DNA of 64,000 bases from JAENVU01 sp031362155 (lineage in GTDB: Bacteria; Actinomycetota; Acidimicrobiia; IMCC26256; JAENVU01): the NCBI GenBank assembly GCA_031362155.1, contig JANLRZ010000245.1, positions 1 through 64,000 on the forward strand. Direction: 5' to 3'. Below are positions 1-9,860 of the stretch, piece by piece. A program made the translations under genes and the position numbers. Below the pieces are notes generated by a model. That model saw only the letters and a list, made by a program, of their open reading frames with translations, was not told the DNA's origin and did no database searches. Numbering within the stretch: the stretch's first letter is position 1; each line of letters begins with the position of its first letter.

Positions 1-33
1 TTCACCGCCTCCATTCTCGTAGTAGTTATGTAG
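1..33 (+). CDS. ilvL: ilv operon leader peptide (3' end only)
   Basis: The frame open from the window edge encodes FTASILVVVM followed by TAG at 31-33. The run Ile-Leu-Val-Val-Val consists of exactly the three amino acids whose synthesis the downstream operon serves. Branched-chain leader peptides of this type precede ilvB in actinobacteria such as Corynebacterium. Two hairpins follow, the second with a T-tract, which is the classic layout of ribosome-mediated transcription attenuation. The start codon lies before the window. Confidence 0.8.
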   Translation, partial: FTASILVVVM

Positions 34-62
34 CGCACGGCCGCCGCTACGCGCCCGTGCGC
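33..62 (+). promoter_or_regulatory. ilvL: Pause hairpin of the ilv attenuator
   Basis: Inverted repeat GCGCACGG (33-40) and CCGTGCGC (55-62), eight perfect base pairs with a 14-nt loop, beginning at the last base of the leader stop codon. It occupies the place of the 1:2 pause structure in an attenuator. I could not identify a convincing competing antiterminator by eye. Confidence 0.55.
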
Positions 63-69
63 TCTTCCG

Positions 70-96
70 CCCCTCGCCAGCAGGCGAGGGGTTTTT
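70..96 (+). terminator. Rho-independent attenuator terminator before ilvB
   Basis: Perfect 9-bp stem CCCCTCGCC (70-78) with GGCGAGGGG (83-91), loop AGCA, followed by five T residues (92-96). It sits 43 bases before the ilvB start and after a leader peptide rich in Ile/Leu/Val codons, so it most likely terminates transcription when charged branched-chain tRNAs are plentiful. Confidence 0.8.
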
Positions 97-139
97 CGTT
101 CCCGCTTTCGTTCATTGCAGTCCAGCCGAAGAGGAAATC

Positions 140-1864
140 ATGAAGCTGACCGGAGCCCAGGCCCTCATCAAGAGTCTCGAGATGGAAGGTGTGGAGGTCA
201 TGTTCGGCCTCCCCGGCGGTGCGATCCTTCCGGTGTACGACCCGCTGATCGACTCGTCGATCCGCCACATCCTCGTGCGTCACGAGCAGGGCGCCGGTCA
301 CATGGCCGAGGGATACGCCCACGCCACCGGGCGTCCGGGCGTGGCCATGGTGACGAGTGGCCCGGCCGCGACCAACATCGTGACGCCGCTGGCCGACGCG
401 TACATGGACTCGATCCCGCTCGTCGTGATCACCGGTCAGGTCCCGTACGCGGTGATCGGAACCGACGCGTTTCAGGAGTGCGACACCGTCGGGATCACGA
501 TGCCGATCACCAAGCACAACTGGTTGATCACCGACGCGCAGGACATCCCCCGCATCATCCGGGAGGCGTTCCACGTCGCCACGACCGGCCGCCCCGGCCC
601 GGTGTTGGTCGACATGCCCAAGGACATCGCCAACCAGACGATGGAGTGGGAATGGCCCGAGGGCGTGGACTTGCCCGGGTACAAGCCGAACGTGAAGGGT
701 CACCCGAAGCAGGTCAAGGACGCGGCGAAGCTCATCGGTGAAGCACACCGGCCCGTCATCTATGCGGGTGGCGGAATCCTCAAGGCGCGCGCGGCCGAAG
801 CGCTGCGTGAACTCGCCGAACTCACGGGGATCCCCGTCGTCACCACGCTGATGGCGCGCGGCGCCTTTCCCGATAGTCATGAACTCGCGCTCGGGATGCC
901 AGGTATGCACGGCAACTACACCGCGATCACCGCGATGCAGAAGGCCGACCTGCTCATTGCGTTGGGTTCACGCTTCGACGACCGGGTGACCGGCAAGGTC
1001 GACGCGTTCGCACCCGACGCGAAGATCATCCACGTCGACATCGACCCGGCCGAGTTGGGGAAGGTCCGCCGGCCCGACGTGCCGATCGTCGGTGACTGTA
1101 AGAACGTCATCGAAGGAATCGTCACCGCGGTGAGAGCGAACCAGGCCAAGCACGAATGGCCGGACCTGAGCGACTGGCGGGCGACCGTCAAGGGCTGGCA
1201 GGAGGAACACCCCCTGTATTACGACCAGCCCGAAGGTGGCCCGCTCAAGCCGCAGTTCGTCATCGAGAAGTTGCGGGAGTACGCGCCCGACGACACGATC
1301 CTCGCCTCGGGCGTGGGTCAACACCAGATGTGGGCGAGCCAGCACTGGCGCTTCGAGCACCCCTACACCTGGGTGAACTCGGGTGGCCTCGGCACGATGG
1401 GGTTCTCGGTTCCGGCTGCGATCGGCGCCAAGGTCGGGTGCCCGGAGAAGACCGTGTGGGCCGTCGATGGTGACGGCTGTTTCCAGATGACGGCGCAGGA
1501 GTTGGTGACCGCGGCCGCGGAGAAGATCCCGGTCAAGATCGCGATCCTGAACAACGCCTATCTGGGCATGGTCCGGCAGTGGCAGGAGCTCTTCTACGAG
1601 GAGCGCTACAGCGAGGTGTACCTCTCGCCCGACCTGCCCGACTACGTGATGTGGGCCGAGGCGATGGGCTGTGTCGGCTTCCGGGTCGAGACGCCTGAAG
1701 ACGTCGTTCCCACCATCGAGAAGGCGAACGCAATCAACGACCGTCCGGTCGTCATCGACTTCCGGACCGACTATCGCGAGAAGGTGTACCCGATGGTTGC
1801 CGCGGGGTCGAGCAACGACGACGTGATCCTCGGCCCGGAAGCCGACAAAGAAGGAGGGCGCTGA
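140..1864 (+). CDS. ilvB: Acetolactate synthase, large (catalytic) subunit
   Basis: Thiamine-diphosphate enzyme that condenses two pyruvates to acetolactate, or pyruvate with 2-oxobutyrate, the first common step of valine, leucine and isoleucine synthesis; cytosolic complex with IlvN. At 574 aa it has normal length. The catalytic glutamate is E49 in the HEQGAGHMAEG motif, and the ThDP-binding GDGCFQM motif starts near residue 444 with its paired Asn-Asn about 26 residues later. GAGGAAA lies just before the ATG. It leads ilvB-ilvN-ilvC and is preceded by a leader peptide and terminator, so attenuation by branched-chain amino acids is likely. Confidence 0.97.
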   Translation: MKLTGAQALIKSLEMEGVEVMFGLPGGAILPVYDPLIDSSIRHILVRHEQGAGHMAEGYAHATGRPGVAMVTSGPAATNIVTPLADAYMDSIPLVVITGQVPYAVIGTDAFQECDTVGITMPITKHNWLITDAQDIPRIIREAFHVATTGRPGPVLVDMPKDIANQTMEWEWPEGVDLPGYKPNVKGHPKQVKDAAKLIGEAHRPVIYAGGGILKARAAEALRELAELTGIPVVTTLMARGAFPDSHELALGMPGMHGNYTAITAMQKADLLIALGSRFDDRVTGKVDAFAPDAKIIHVDIDPAELGKVRRPDVPIVGDCKNVIEGIVTAVRANQAKHEWPDLSDWRATVKGWQEEHPLYYDQPEGGPLKPQFVIEKLREYAPDDTILASGVGQHQMWASQHWRFEHPYTWVNSGGLGTMGFSVPAAIGAKVGCPEKTVWAVDGDGCFQMTAQELVTAAAEKIPVKIAILNNAYLGMVRQWQELFYEERYSEVYLSPDLPDYVMWAEAMGCVGFRVETPEDVVPTIEKANAINDRPVVIDFRTDYREKVYPMVAAGSSNDDVILGPEADKEGGR

Positions 1865-1865
1865 G

Positions 1866-2393
1866 ATGGCGATCGACCACCACATCCTGAGCGTGCTCGT
1901 CGAGAACAAGTTCGGCGTGCTCACTCGCGTCTCGAGTTTGTTCTCGCGGCGTGGGTACAACATCTACTCGCTGGCGGTCAGCCCGACCGAGGACGACCGC
2001 TACTCGCGCATGACGATCGTCGTCGATGGCGATGCCGATCTCGTCGAGCAGATCACGAAGCAACTCAACAAGTTGATCCCAGTGATCAAGATCTCGGAGT
2101 TGGCCGATTCCGACGCGGTCGAGCGCGAACTCATGCTCGTCACGGTCAAGGCCGGTGCCGATGCTCGGTCCCAGGCGACCGAGTTGGCGTCGATCTTCGA
2201 GGCCAAGATCCTCGATGTCGGGTTCGACGCGATGACGTTGATGGTCGCCGGCCAGCCCGACAAGCTCGACGCGATGACCGATCTGTTGAAACCGTTCGGG
2301 ATCATGGAGCTGCAACGCACGGGCCGGATTGCCCTCCCGAAGCTGTCTCGCCAGTCGAGCAAGCTCCGGGTCGTCAAGAACAAGAGCGCCTGA
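1866..2393 (+). CDS. ilvN: Acetolactate synthase, small (regulatory) subunit
   Basis: Regulatory subunit that activates IlvB and confers valine feedback inhibition. The 175-aa protein has an N-terminal ACT domain (about residues 4-75, with HILSVLVENKFGVLTRVSSL) followed by the conserved ALS small-subunit C-terminal domain. The ATG is one base after the ilvB stop, with a strong AAGGAGG site inside the end of ilvB, so translation is probably coupled and gives balanced subunit amounts. Nothing is unusual apart from the hairpin in the spacer to ilvC. Confidence 0.96.
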   Translation: MAIDHHILSVLVENKFGVLTRVSSLFSRRGYNIYSLAVSPTEDDRYSRMTIVVDGDADLVEQITKQLNKLIPVIKISELADSDAVERELMLVTVKAGADARSQATELASIFEAKILDVGFDAMTLMVAGQPDKLDAMTDLLKPFGIMELQRTGRIALPKLSRQSSKLRVVKNKSA

Positions 2394-2419
2394 CTACCGT
2401 TCGTCCAATTCCCCGACGC

Positions 2420-2445
2420 GAATCGCGACCGAGTGGTCGCGATTC
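2420..2445 (+). repeat. Perfect intercistronic hairpin between ilvN and ilvC
   Basis: An 11-bp arm GAATCGCGACC (2420-2430) pairs perfectly with 2435-2445 around a GAGT tetraloop. No T-tract follows and ilvC starts 30 bases downstream, so it does not look like a terminator. It may be an RNA-processing or stability element that sets ilvC levels against ilvBN; this function is inferred. Confidence 0.6.
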
Positions 2446-2475
2446 CAGCGCCGGAAACCTTGAGGAGAGACAGCT

Positions 2476-3504
<1,029 letters not shown>

Positions 3505-3519
3505 TCTCGGTCTCGGTCG

Positions 3520-4122
3520 ATGATCTTCGTCGCGATCGTCGCGGGCTATCTGCTCGGCACGTTCCCGTCGGCGGATCTCGTCACCCGGATTGCGACGCGC
3601 GGCACCGTCGACATCCGTCAGGTCGGCAGCGGTAACCCGGGCACCCTCAACGCAATCCAGTCGATCGGAACCCGCTGGGGGATCGTCGTCCTGATCCTCG
3701 ACATCGCCAAGGGCGTTGGCGCAGGCTTCCTCGGCCGGTGGCTCGGCGGCGCGGATGGTGCGTACGCCGCGGCCACGGCATCGATCGCCGGACACGTCTT
3801 TCCGGTCTGGACACGGTTCCGGGGTGGCAAAGGGGTCGCCACCTCGGCCGGTGCGTGCATTGCCGTCTTCCCGATCTACGTGCCGCTCGATTTCGTCGTG
3901 GCCTTCCTCGGCGCGGCCAGGTCGCGCCGGGCCACCTTGAGTACCCAGATCGCGTGCGGAGTCTGGATCGTCGCCGCGATCGTCTGGACGGTGTTCGGTT
4001 GGCCGAACCTCTGGGGTCCGCCGGCCGGTCCGGGGTTGATCGTGTTCTCGGCGCTTGGAACATCGATGATCCTGTGGGCGTTCTGGGCCGCCGAACGGCG
4101 GAACCCCGCCCCCGCGGCGTAA
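3520..4122 (+). CDS. plsY: Glycerol-3-phosphate acyltransferase PlsY-like membrane protein
   Basis: PlsY transfers an acyl group from acyl-phosphate to glycerol-3-phosphate at the cytoplasmic membrane to make lysophosphatidate. The 200-aa protein shows the family motifs: an N-terminal membrane helix ending in GTFPSADL, then GSGNPGTLN (normally GSGNxGATN), and HVFPVWTRFRGGKGVATSAG, where RGGKG is the phosphate-binding loop. Several further hydrophobic segments fit its multi-pass topology. It begins 15 bases after ilvC and may be read through from the ilv promoter, an unusual partner for that operon. It converges with lhr, with eight bases between the stops. Confidence 0.85.
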   Translation: MIFVAIVAGYLLGTFPSADLVTRIATRGTVDIRQVGSGNPGTLNAIQSIGTRWGIVVLILDIAKGVGAGFLGRWLGGADGAYAAATASIAGHVFPVWTRFRGGKGVATSAGACIAVFPIYVPLDFVVAFLGAARSRRATLSTQIACGVWIVAAIVWTVFGWPNLWGPPAGPGLIVFSALGTSMILWAFWAAERRNPAPAA

Positions 4123-4130
4123 GGCGCTCC

Positions 4131-7100
4131 TCAGCCGCGAATCACGAGTCCGCGCGGTGTGTCGCGGGCGCCAACGCCCCGGATTGCGTCGGCGAGCGGA
4201 TGTTCGCGGACGGCGCGACCGTCGATCTGGGTGACCTCGATTTGGCGGAGCCGTCCGTCTTTGACGAGGTGGGCCAAGCCGGCGACCCACTGATCCGAAT
4301 CGGTGAAGGTCGTGAGGGTTCGACCGCCGCGCTCGATGAAGCCATGGAGTACGCCGTCGACGGTCACGACGTATGCGCCCGCGGCACGATTCGGGCGACC
4401 GGCGGACTCCGGCCACGCCAGGGCGGCCCCGTACGGCTGGGCGGGATCGGTGGCCGCGAGGACCCGGAGCTCCGGATCGGTGGCGGGGGACCGAAACGCT
4501 CGCAACCGGTCGACTGCACCCGGCAACGCGAACTGGGCCGCGCCGAGCCCGGCCACGAAGTACCCGCGGCGAACCTGGCCGCGTTCCTCCAATGCGCGCA
4601 ACACGGGATACACCGCGGCGTAGCCACCGACGATGCCTTCGGCCCGCACTGCCTCGCGGGTGATGACGCCGTACCGATCGAGGAGTTGAGTGGCGAGCGC
4701 GTGCAACCGCAGCGTGGGTTCTGCGTCGGGTCGAGCCGCAGTGACGAGGGACCACCGGCCGGCACCCGCCGGAGGTCCGAGTCGACGGAGGCTTCCGGGC
4801 CGGGGGCGACCACCGGCGCGCCCGCGATGCTTGGCCCGGCTGAGCTGAGCGCGCAGCGGCGCGAGGCTGTCGTTGGTCACTGCGCCGGACCAGACGAGAT
4901 CCCAGAGCGCGGTCAGGACCTCGGCCTCGGGTTGGTTGTGGGCCGCGCCGAGCAGGTCGGACCAGAACGATGCACCGCGCTCGCCGAGGTGATCGGCGAT
5001 CGCGTCGTGGATCGGGCCGGTCGGCCGGTCGAGCGGTGGGGGCAGGACGAGATGGGCCCGATCGCGGAACGCGAGTGCGATGCGACCGTCGCGCGGGCCG
5101 ATTGGCCCGGCGCCGACCCACACCAGGTCGCCGCTACTGAGCAGTTCGTCAAGTTGATCGGCGCGGTACCCGGTGACCCGGGACGGGAGCACGTCGAGTT
5201 CGAGCGTCGAGGCCGGGAGCGCAACGCCCTGGAGCTGGGCGATGACGTCGAGCAGCGCGTCGGCCCCGTGGCGGGGCGCGTCGAGCCCGTGCCACGCCGG
5301 GAGGAATCGGGCGAGGACCTCGGTGTCGACGGGTTCGACCTCGTGGCGCAGCTTGGCCAGGCTCCGGCGCCGGAGGCGGCGTAGCACCGTGGAATCGCAC
5401 CACTCGCGTTCGGTGCCGTCGGGCCGGAACTCGCCCCGAACGACGCGTTCCACGGCTTCGAGCGCCCGCAACTCCGGCTCGACCCGATCGATCGGGATGC
5501 CGAAGCGTTGCCCGGGCTCCACGGTGCGGAACGGCCCATGGGTGCGGGCGAAGCGCGCCAGGATCTCCCGCAGCGGTTCGGGCGTGGATTCGGTGAACGC
5601 CATCGGGAGGCCCGGGGGCAGTGCCGCGCCGAAGGCGTCCCGGTACCGCGCGGAGTCTTCGGCCGCGATAGTTCGCGTCTCGCCGACGAGTTGGATATCG
5701 ATCGCACGCCGGTCGCGTCGGAGTTCGTCGAGAAGGGCGGTGGCGTCGAGCCCGTCGGCGATGCGCGCCGCGAACTCCGACGCGCTCAGATCGCCGAGGT
5801 CGGTGAGCAGGTCGTGCGCGTCGTCGGCGGTCCGGATCCGGTCGCGCCGGTCAGGGGTGAGGCGTTGGAGCTCGAGTTCGAGCTCCGCCAAGGCGTCGGC
5901 ATCGAGCAGCTCGCGCAACTCCTCGGTGCCGAGCAGCTCGCGGAGGAGGTCGCGATCGAGGGTGAGGGCCGCGGCCCGCCGCTCTGCGAGTGGTGCATCA
6001 CCTTCGTACATGAACGTGGCGATCCACGCGTAGAGCAGCGACTGGGCGAATGGCGACGCCTTCTGCGTGTCGACGGTGACCATCCGCACCGTACGGGACC
6101 GGAGGTCGCGCAAGAGTTCGACCAGCGACGGCAGATCGAAGACGTCTTGGAGGCACTCACGAGTGGTCTCGAGAATGATCGGGAACGTTGGATGGCCCGA
6201 CGCGACTTCGAGCAGCCCGGCCGCGCGTTGGCGTTGCTGCCAGAGCGGGGTGCGTTCGCCGGGTCGGCGCCGGGGGAGGAGCAGGGCGCGGGCCGCAGCT
6301 TCCCGGAAGCGGGCACTGAAGAGCGACGACCCGGGCAGTGCATTGATCACCAGATCCTCGACGGCGTCGGGGTCGAGGGCGAGGTCTTCGATCGGGAATC
6401 GTTCGACCGCATCGGGCAACCGGAGGACGATGCCGTCGTCGCTCCAGAGCACCTGGACGTCGGTCCCGAGCCGCTCGGTGAGGGTCGCTCGGAGCGCCAT
6501 GCCCCAGGGTGCGTGGACACGTGCTCCAAAAGGGCTGAGGATGCACACCCGCCAGTCGCCGAGTTCGTCGGGGAACCGCTCCACCACGATGGTGCGGTCG
6601 TCGGGGATGGCGCCGGTGGCGTCGCTCTGTTCTCTGAGGTACGCGACGAGATTGGTGGCGGCGAGTTCGTCGAGCGCGGTCGTCGCCCCCAGGTGCGCGA
6701 TGGCCTCGGCGTCGGTCTTGGTTCGCAGGTCCCGGGTGAAGGCACCGATGGCGCGACCCAACTCGATCGGTCGCCCGGGTTGGTCGCCGTGCCAGAACGG
6801 CATGCGACCCGGCTCGCCCGGAGCCGGGAGCACGATCACCCGGTCGTGGGTGATCTGATCGATGCGCCAGGTGCTGGCGCCCAGCACGAACGTCTCGCCC
6901 GGCCTGCTCTCGTAGACCATCTCCTCGTCGAGTTCGCCGACGCGCGTTCCTTCCGGGAGGAAGACGCCGAACAGTCCGCGGTCGGGGATCGTGCCGCCAT
7001 TGGTGATGGCGATGCGACCGGCTCCGTCACGCGCCCGCACGGTTCCGGCCACGCGGTCCCACACGATGCGCGGGCGGAGCCCGGCGAACTCGTCGGAGGG

Positions 7101-8522
7101 GTAGCGACCGGCGAGGAGATCGAGCACGGCGGTGAAGGCTTCGTCGCCGAGTTCGGAGAAGTTCGCGGTCCGGCGCACCAGGGCGGCGAGCTCGTCGACC
7201 TTCCACTCGTCGACCGCGCTCATGGCGACGATCTGCTGGGCGAGGACATCCAGCGGGTTACGGATGATCCGGGTGGACTCGATCGATCCGGACTGCATGC
7301 GATCGACGACGACCGCGACCTCGAGGAGGTCACCCCGGTACTTGGGGAAGATCTTGCCGGTGCTCGGCTCACCGACCTGGTGGCCGGCGCGGCCGATCCG
7401 CTGCAACCCGCGGCTCACCGCGCCTGGTGATTCGACCTGGATGACGAGATCGACGGTGCCCATGTCGATGCCGAGTTCGAGACTGCTGGTGGCCACCAGC
7501 GCTCGCAGCCGACCGGTCTTCAACTCGTCCTCGACCAAGAGGCGTTGCTCGCGGGCGAGCGAGCCGTGGTGGGCCTTGACCAGTTCCTCGCCGGCCAACT
7601 CGTTGAGGCGGGCGGCCAACCGCTCGGCGAGACGGCGCGCGTTGCAGAAGATCAGCGTGGTGTGGTGTGCCCGGATGAGATCGAGGATGCGCGGGTGGAC
7701 GTGCGGCCAGATGCTGGCGCGGGCCTCGCCGTCGAGGGGTCCCGACGGTGGATCGTCCATGCGCGTCCCGAGCGCGGCCATATCTTCGATCGGCACGATG
7801 ACCTCGAGGTCGAGCTCCTTGCGGGTGCCGGCGTCGACCACGGTGACCGGGCGGAGTTGGTGGTTCGATCGACCGCCGAGGAAACGCGCGATCTCGTCGA
7901 GCGGACGTTGCGTCGCCGAGAGCCCGATACGTTGCGGAGGTTGCTTCGTGATCGCTTCGAGCCGTTCGAGCGAGAGTGCGAGATGCGCGCCGCGTTTGGT
8001 GCCGGCCACGGCGTGGATCTCGTCGACAATGACATACCGGATGTCGCGCAGCGTGTCGCGGGCGCCCGACGTCAGCATGAGGTAGAGCGACTCGGGAGTC
8101 GTGATGAGAATGTCGGGTGGGCGGCGCCGCAACGCCGCTCGTTCTTTGGCGGGAGTGTCGCCGGTACGGATTCCGACGGTGGGCGTATGGAACGGGATCC
8201 CGAGCCGTTCCGCTGCGAGCGCGCTGCCCGTGAGCGGCGCACGGAGGTTCTTCTCGACGTCGACCGCGAGGGCCTTGATCGGCGACAGGTAGAGCACTCG
8301 GGTGCGTTCGGCCTTCGGTGGGACGGCCTCGGTGGCCAACTGATCGATGGCCCAGAGGAACGCGGCCAGGGTCTTGCCCGATCCGGTGGGGGCGAGGATC
8401 AGCGTGTGGTCGCCCGCGGCGATGGCCGGCCACCCCTTGGCCTGGGCATCGGTGGGCGCGCCGAAGGTGGTGGTGAACCACTCCCGCACCGCGGGCGAGA
8501 ACTGCTCGAGGATCTCCGCCAC
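4131..8522 (-). CDS. lhr: Lhr-family superfamily 2 DNA/RNA helicase
   Basis: Large ATP-dependent 3'-5' helicase; bacterial Lhr proteins act in DNA repair. At 1463 aa it has the length of full Lhr. Helicase motif I is APTGSGKT at residues 44-51, motif II is DEIH with the Lhr-typical VAGTKRGAHLALSLERL after it, motif III is GLSATQRP, and motif VI is QRIGRAGHQ. The winged-helix/Lhr core and the long C-terminal region follow. The GTG start is favoured because TACGGT lies exactly 6 nt upstream, as for a leaderless mRNA. It may be cotranscribed with the transglutaminase-like gene 41 bases upstream. Confidence 0.95.
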   Translation of the reverse strand: MAEILEQFSPAVREWFTTTFGAPTDAQAKGWPAIAAGDHTLILAPTGSGKTLAAFLWAIDQLATEAVPPKAERTRVLYLSPIKALAVDVEKNLRAPLTGSALAAERLGIPFHTPTVGIRTGDTPAKERAALRRRPPDILITTPESLYLMLTSGARDTLRDIRYVIVDEIHAVAGTKRGAHLALSLERLEAITKQPPQRIGLSATQRPLDEIARFLGGRSNHQLRPVTVVDAGTRKELDLEVIVPIEDMAALGTRMDDPPSGPLDGEARASIWPHVHPRILDLIRAHHTTLIFCNARRLAERLAARLNELAGEELVKAHHGSLAREQRLLVEDELKTGRLRALVATSSLELGIDMGTVDLVIQVESPGAVSRGLQRIGRAGHQVGEPSTGKIFPKYRGDLLEVAVVVDRMQSGSIESTRIIRNPLDVLAQQIVAMSAVDEWKVDELAALVRRTANFSELGDEAFTAVLDLLAGRYPSDEFAGLRPRIVWDRVAGTVRARDGAGRIAITNGGTIPDRGLFGVFLPEGTRVGELDEEMVYESRPGETFVLGASTWRIDQITHDRVIVLPAPGEPGRMPFWHGDQPGRPIELGRAIGAFTRDLRTKTDAEAIAHLGATTALDELAATNLVAYLREQSDATGAIPDDRTIVVERFPDELGDWRVCILSPFGARVHAPWGMALRATLTERLGTDVQVLWSDDGIVLRLPDAVERFPIEDLALDPDAVEDLVINALPGSSLFSARFREAAARALLLPRRRPGERTPLWQQRQRAAGLLEVASGHPTFPIILETTRECLQDVFDLPSLVELLRDLRSRTVRMVTVDTQKASPFAQSLLYAWIATFMYEGDAPLAERRAAALTLDRDLLRELLGTEELRELLDADALAELELELQRLTPDRRDRIRTADDAHDLLTDLGDLSASEFAARIADGLDATALLDELRRDRRAIDIQLVGETRTIAAEDSARYRDAFGAALPPGLPMAFTESTPEPLREILARFARTHGPFRTVEPGQRFGIPIDRVEPELRALEAVERVVRGEFRPDGTEREWCDSTVLRRLRRRSLAKLRHEVEPVDTEVLARFLPAWHGLDAPRHGADALLDVIAQLQGVALPASTLELDVLPSRVTGYRADQLDELLSSGDLVWVGAGPIGPRDGRIALAFRDRAHLVLPPPLDRPTGPIHDAIADHLGERGASFWSDLLGAAHNQPEAEVLTALWDLVWSGAVTNDSLAPLRAQLSRAKHRGRAGGRPRPGSLRRLGPPAGAGRWSLVTAARPDAEPTLRLHALATQLLDRYGVITREAVRAEGIVGGYAAVYPVLRALEERGQVRRGYFVAGLGAAQFALPGAVDRLRAFRSPATDPELRVLAATDPAQPYGAALAWPESAGRPNRAAGAYVVTVDGVLHGFIERGGRTLTTFTDSDQWVAGLAHLVKDGRLRQIEVTQIDGRAVREHPLADAIRGVGARDTPRGLVIRG

Positions 8523-8534
8523 CGTCGCACCGTA
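8523..8534 (-). promoter_or_regulatory. Leaderless -10 element for lhr
   Basis: On the minus strand TACGGT is followed by GCGACG and then the GTG start of lhr. TANNNT six bases before a start codon is the standard layout of actinobacterial leaderless genes, and it recurs at several other genes in this window. Confidence 0.45.
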
Positions 8535-8563
8535 CCCGCGAGGTGTGACCGGAATCCCAGGGT

Positions 8564-9469
8564 TCAGACCTCGACGACCTCGGAGGCTTGGAGCATGACG
8601 TTCCAGACGTTCCCGGGCATGTGGACCTCCGGGTTGCGGTACAGGGTCTGGAGCTGATCGAGCCGGTCATCGACCGTGGCGGCGAGGTCGGCCATCGTGT
8701 CGAACAGTGACAGATCGTCCGGGATCGGATCCTCGGGCTCCCAGTGCGCGCCCCACACATCCCACGGCTGCATCTCGATCTTGTTGAGCGCGGTCACGTC
8801 GAGTCGCAGGTTGCCGGCAATCCAGAACGCGCCGTGCTCCTCGATGGCGGAGAGCCCGTACCGATCCGGATCCGCGGTGCCATGGCGCCAGGCCGTCCAC
8901 GCCTGCCCGGCGATCACGAACTCCTCCATCGTCAGATCGAGTGGATCTCCCGTGAAGCCGATGGCCTTGGTCCATGCATCGTCGAGCTGCGCATCGACCA
9001 TCACCCAGCGCGACGCAGCATCGTTCCAGTACTCGGCCACCCAATGGTCCTCGAAGTACCCGGGGCGAAAGTACGCGCCGAACCCGCAACGCGCGCGAGC
9101 CGGCACTCCGTGCGCGCGCAGGATCGCGACGGTCAGCGTCGCGAAACTCCGACAGCGGGCGGCGACCCGGCGACTCGGTGCGCGGGCTTCGGTAAGCGGT
9201 CGCGCGTCGATGGCGAGGGCGTGGTCGACGAGGACGGACGCGGCGCGCACGTTCACGGTCGCAGCTTGTGCGGTCGTGAGTTCGATGCCGTAGAACGGTG
9301 ACGCGACGAGGTCGTAGACGATGAGCCCTTGGACGGCTCGCACCACGTCGAGGATCGCCGGGTTCCCATCCGCGTCGAGCGCGAGATCGAAGCGATGGTG
9401 GCCGAGGTCGGTGAATGGCCCTGGGGTCGCGAACCACTGACGTGCCGCGGCGGCGGGTGGCTCAGCCAT
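8564..9469 (-). CDS. Transglutaminase-like domain protein
   Basis: A 301-aa cytosolic protein with no signal peptide. The middle shows a transglutaminase-like papain fold: the putative catalytic Cys in RCRSFATLTVAILRAHGVPA, His in EDHWVAEYW, and Asp in WVMVDAQLDD, spaced as in the family. Its start overlaps the end of the AtuA C-terminal gene by 8 bases, so it belongs to the amidase/AtuA operon. The C-terminal third is not recognised. A peptidase or amide-hydrolase role would fit beside three amidases, but the substrate is unknown. Confidence 0.75.
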   Translation of the reverse strand: MAEPPAAAARQWFATPGPFTDLGHHRFDLALDADGNPAILDVVRAVQGLIVYDLVASPFYGIELTTAQAATVNVRAASVLVDHALAIDARPLTEARAPSRRVAARCRSFATLTVAILRAHGVPARARCGFGAYFRPGYFEDHWVAEYWNDAASRWVMVDAQLDDAWTKAIGFTGDPLDLTMEEFVIAGQAWTAWRHGTADPDRYGLSAIEEHGAFWIAGNLRLDVTALNKIEMQPWDVWGAHWEPEDPIPDDLSLFDTMADLAATVDDRLDQLQTLYRNPEVHMPGNVWNVMLQASEVVEV

Positions 9470-9860
9470 GCCGCGTTCGTTCGGCGATCATCGCGCGGGC
9501 CCAGGTCACGTCCGGACGCGGTCGGCGAGCGGCGGCCGCGAACTCGTCGGGCACGTCGATCTCCATCCGCACCAGCGCGCCGCCCAGGCTCTTGCCCAGA
9601 TTGTCGCTGCGCAACGAACGGGGCCCGCCGCCGCCGAGCGCGCCGCGCAGCACGAACTTCAGCGCCCGCACGTTGGCCGCCTCGTACCGGATGACCTCGC
9701 CAAGGGCCATCGATCCGAAGTGGGCCTTCACCCGGTCGGCGGTGACCTCACGCAGGATGAGGTCGTAGCCGGTGTCGTCGTAGGCGAACAGCGCGACATC
9801 GGACGTGTCGCCCTTGTCGCCCGCCCGATACCCGCAAAACTCCCGAAGTTGCACGCGCAT
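9462..9860 (-). CDS. AtuA C-terminal-like small subunit
   Basis: A 132-aa protein resembling the C-terminal domain of AtuA (acyclic terpene utilisation) proteins, with the signature RAGDKGDTSDVALFAY near its N terminus. In many bacteria this domain is fused behind the DUF1446/AtuA N-terminal domain; here it is a separate gene directly downstream, so the two products probably form one complex. The biochemical role of the family is not settled. It overlaps the next gene by 8 bases. An unusual 91-base spacer with a repeated start/stop junction separates it from AtuA. Confidence 0.8.
   Translation of the reverse strand: MRVQLREFCGYRAGDKGDTSDVALFAYDDTGYDLILREVTADRVKAHFGSMALGEVIRYEAANVRALKFVLRGALGGGGPRSLRSDNLGKSLGGALVRMEIDVPDEFAAAARRPRPDVTWARAMIAERTRHG

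Noticed and set aside
3738..7430. Very long plus-strand open frames opposite the Lhr gene (and similar ones at 14187-16841 and 44521-45360)
   Set aside because: They are antisense shadows of high-GC coding sequence, Arg/Gly/Asp-rich without recognisable domains.
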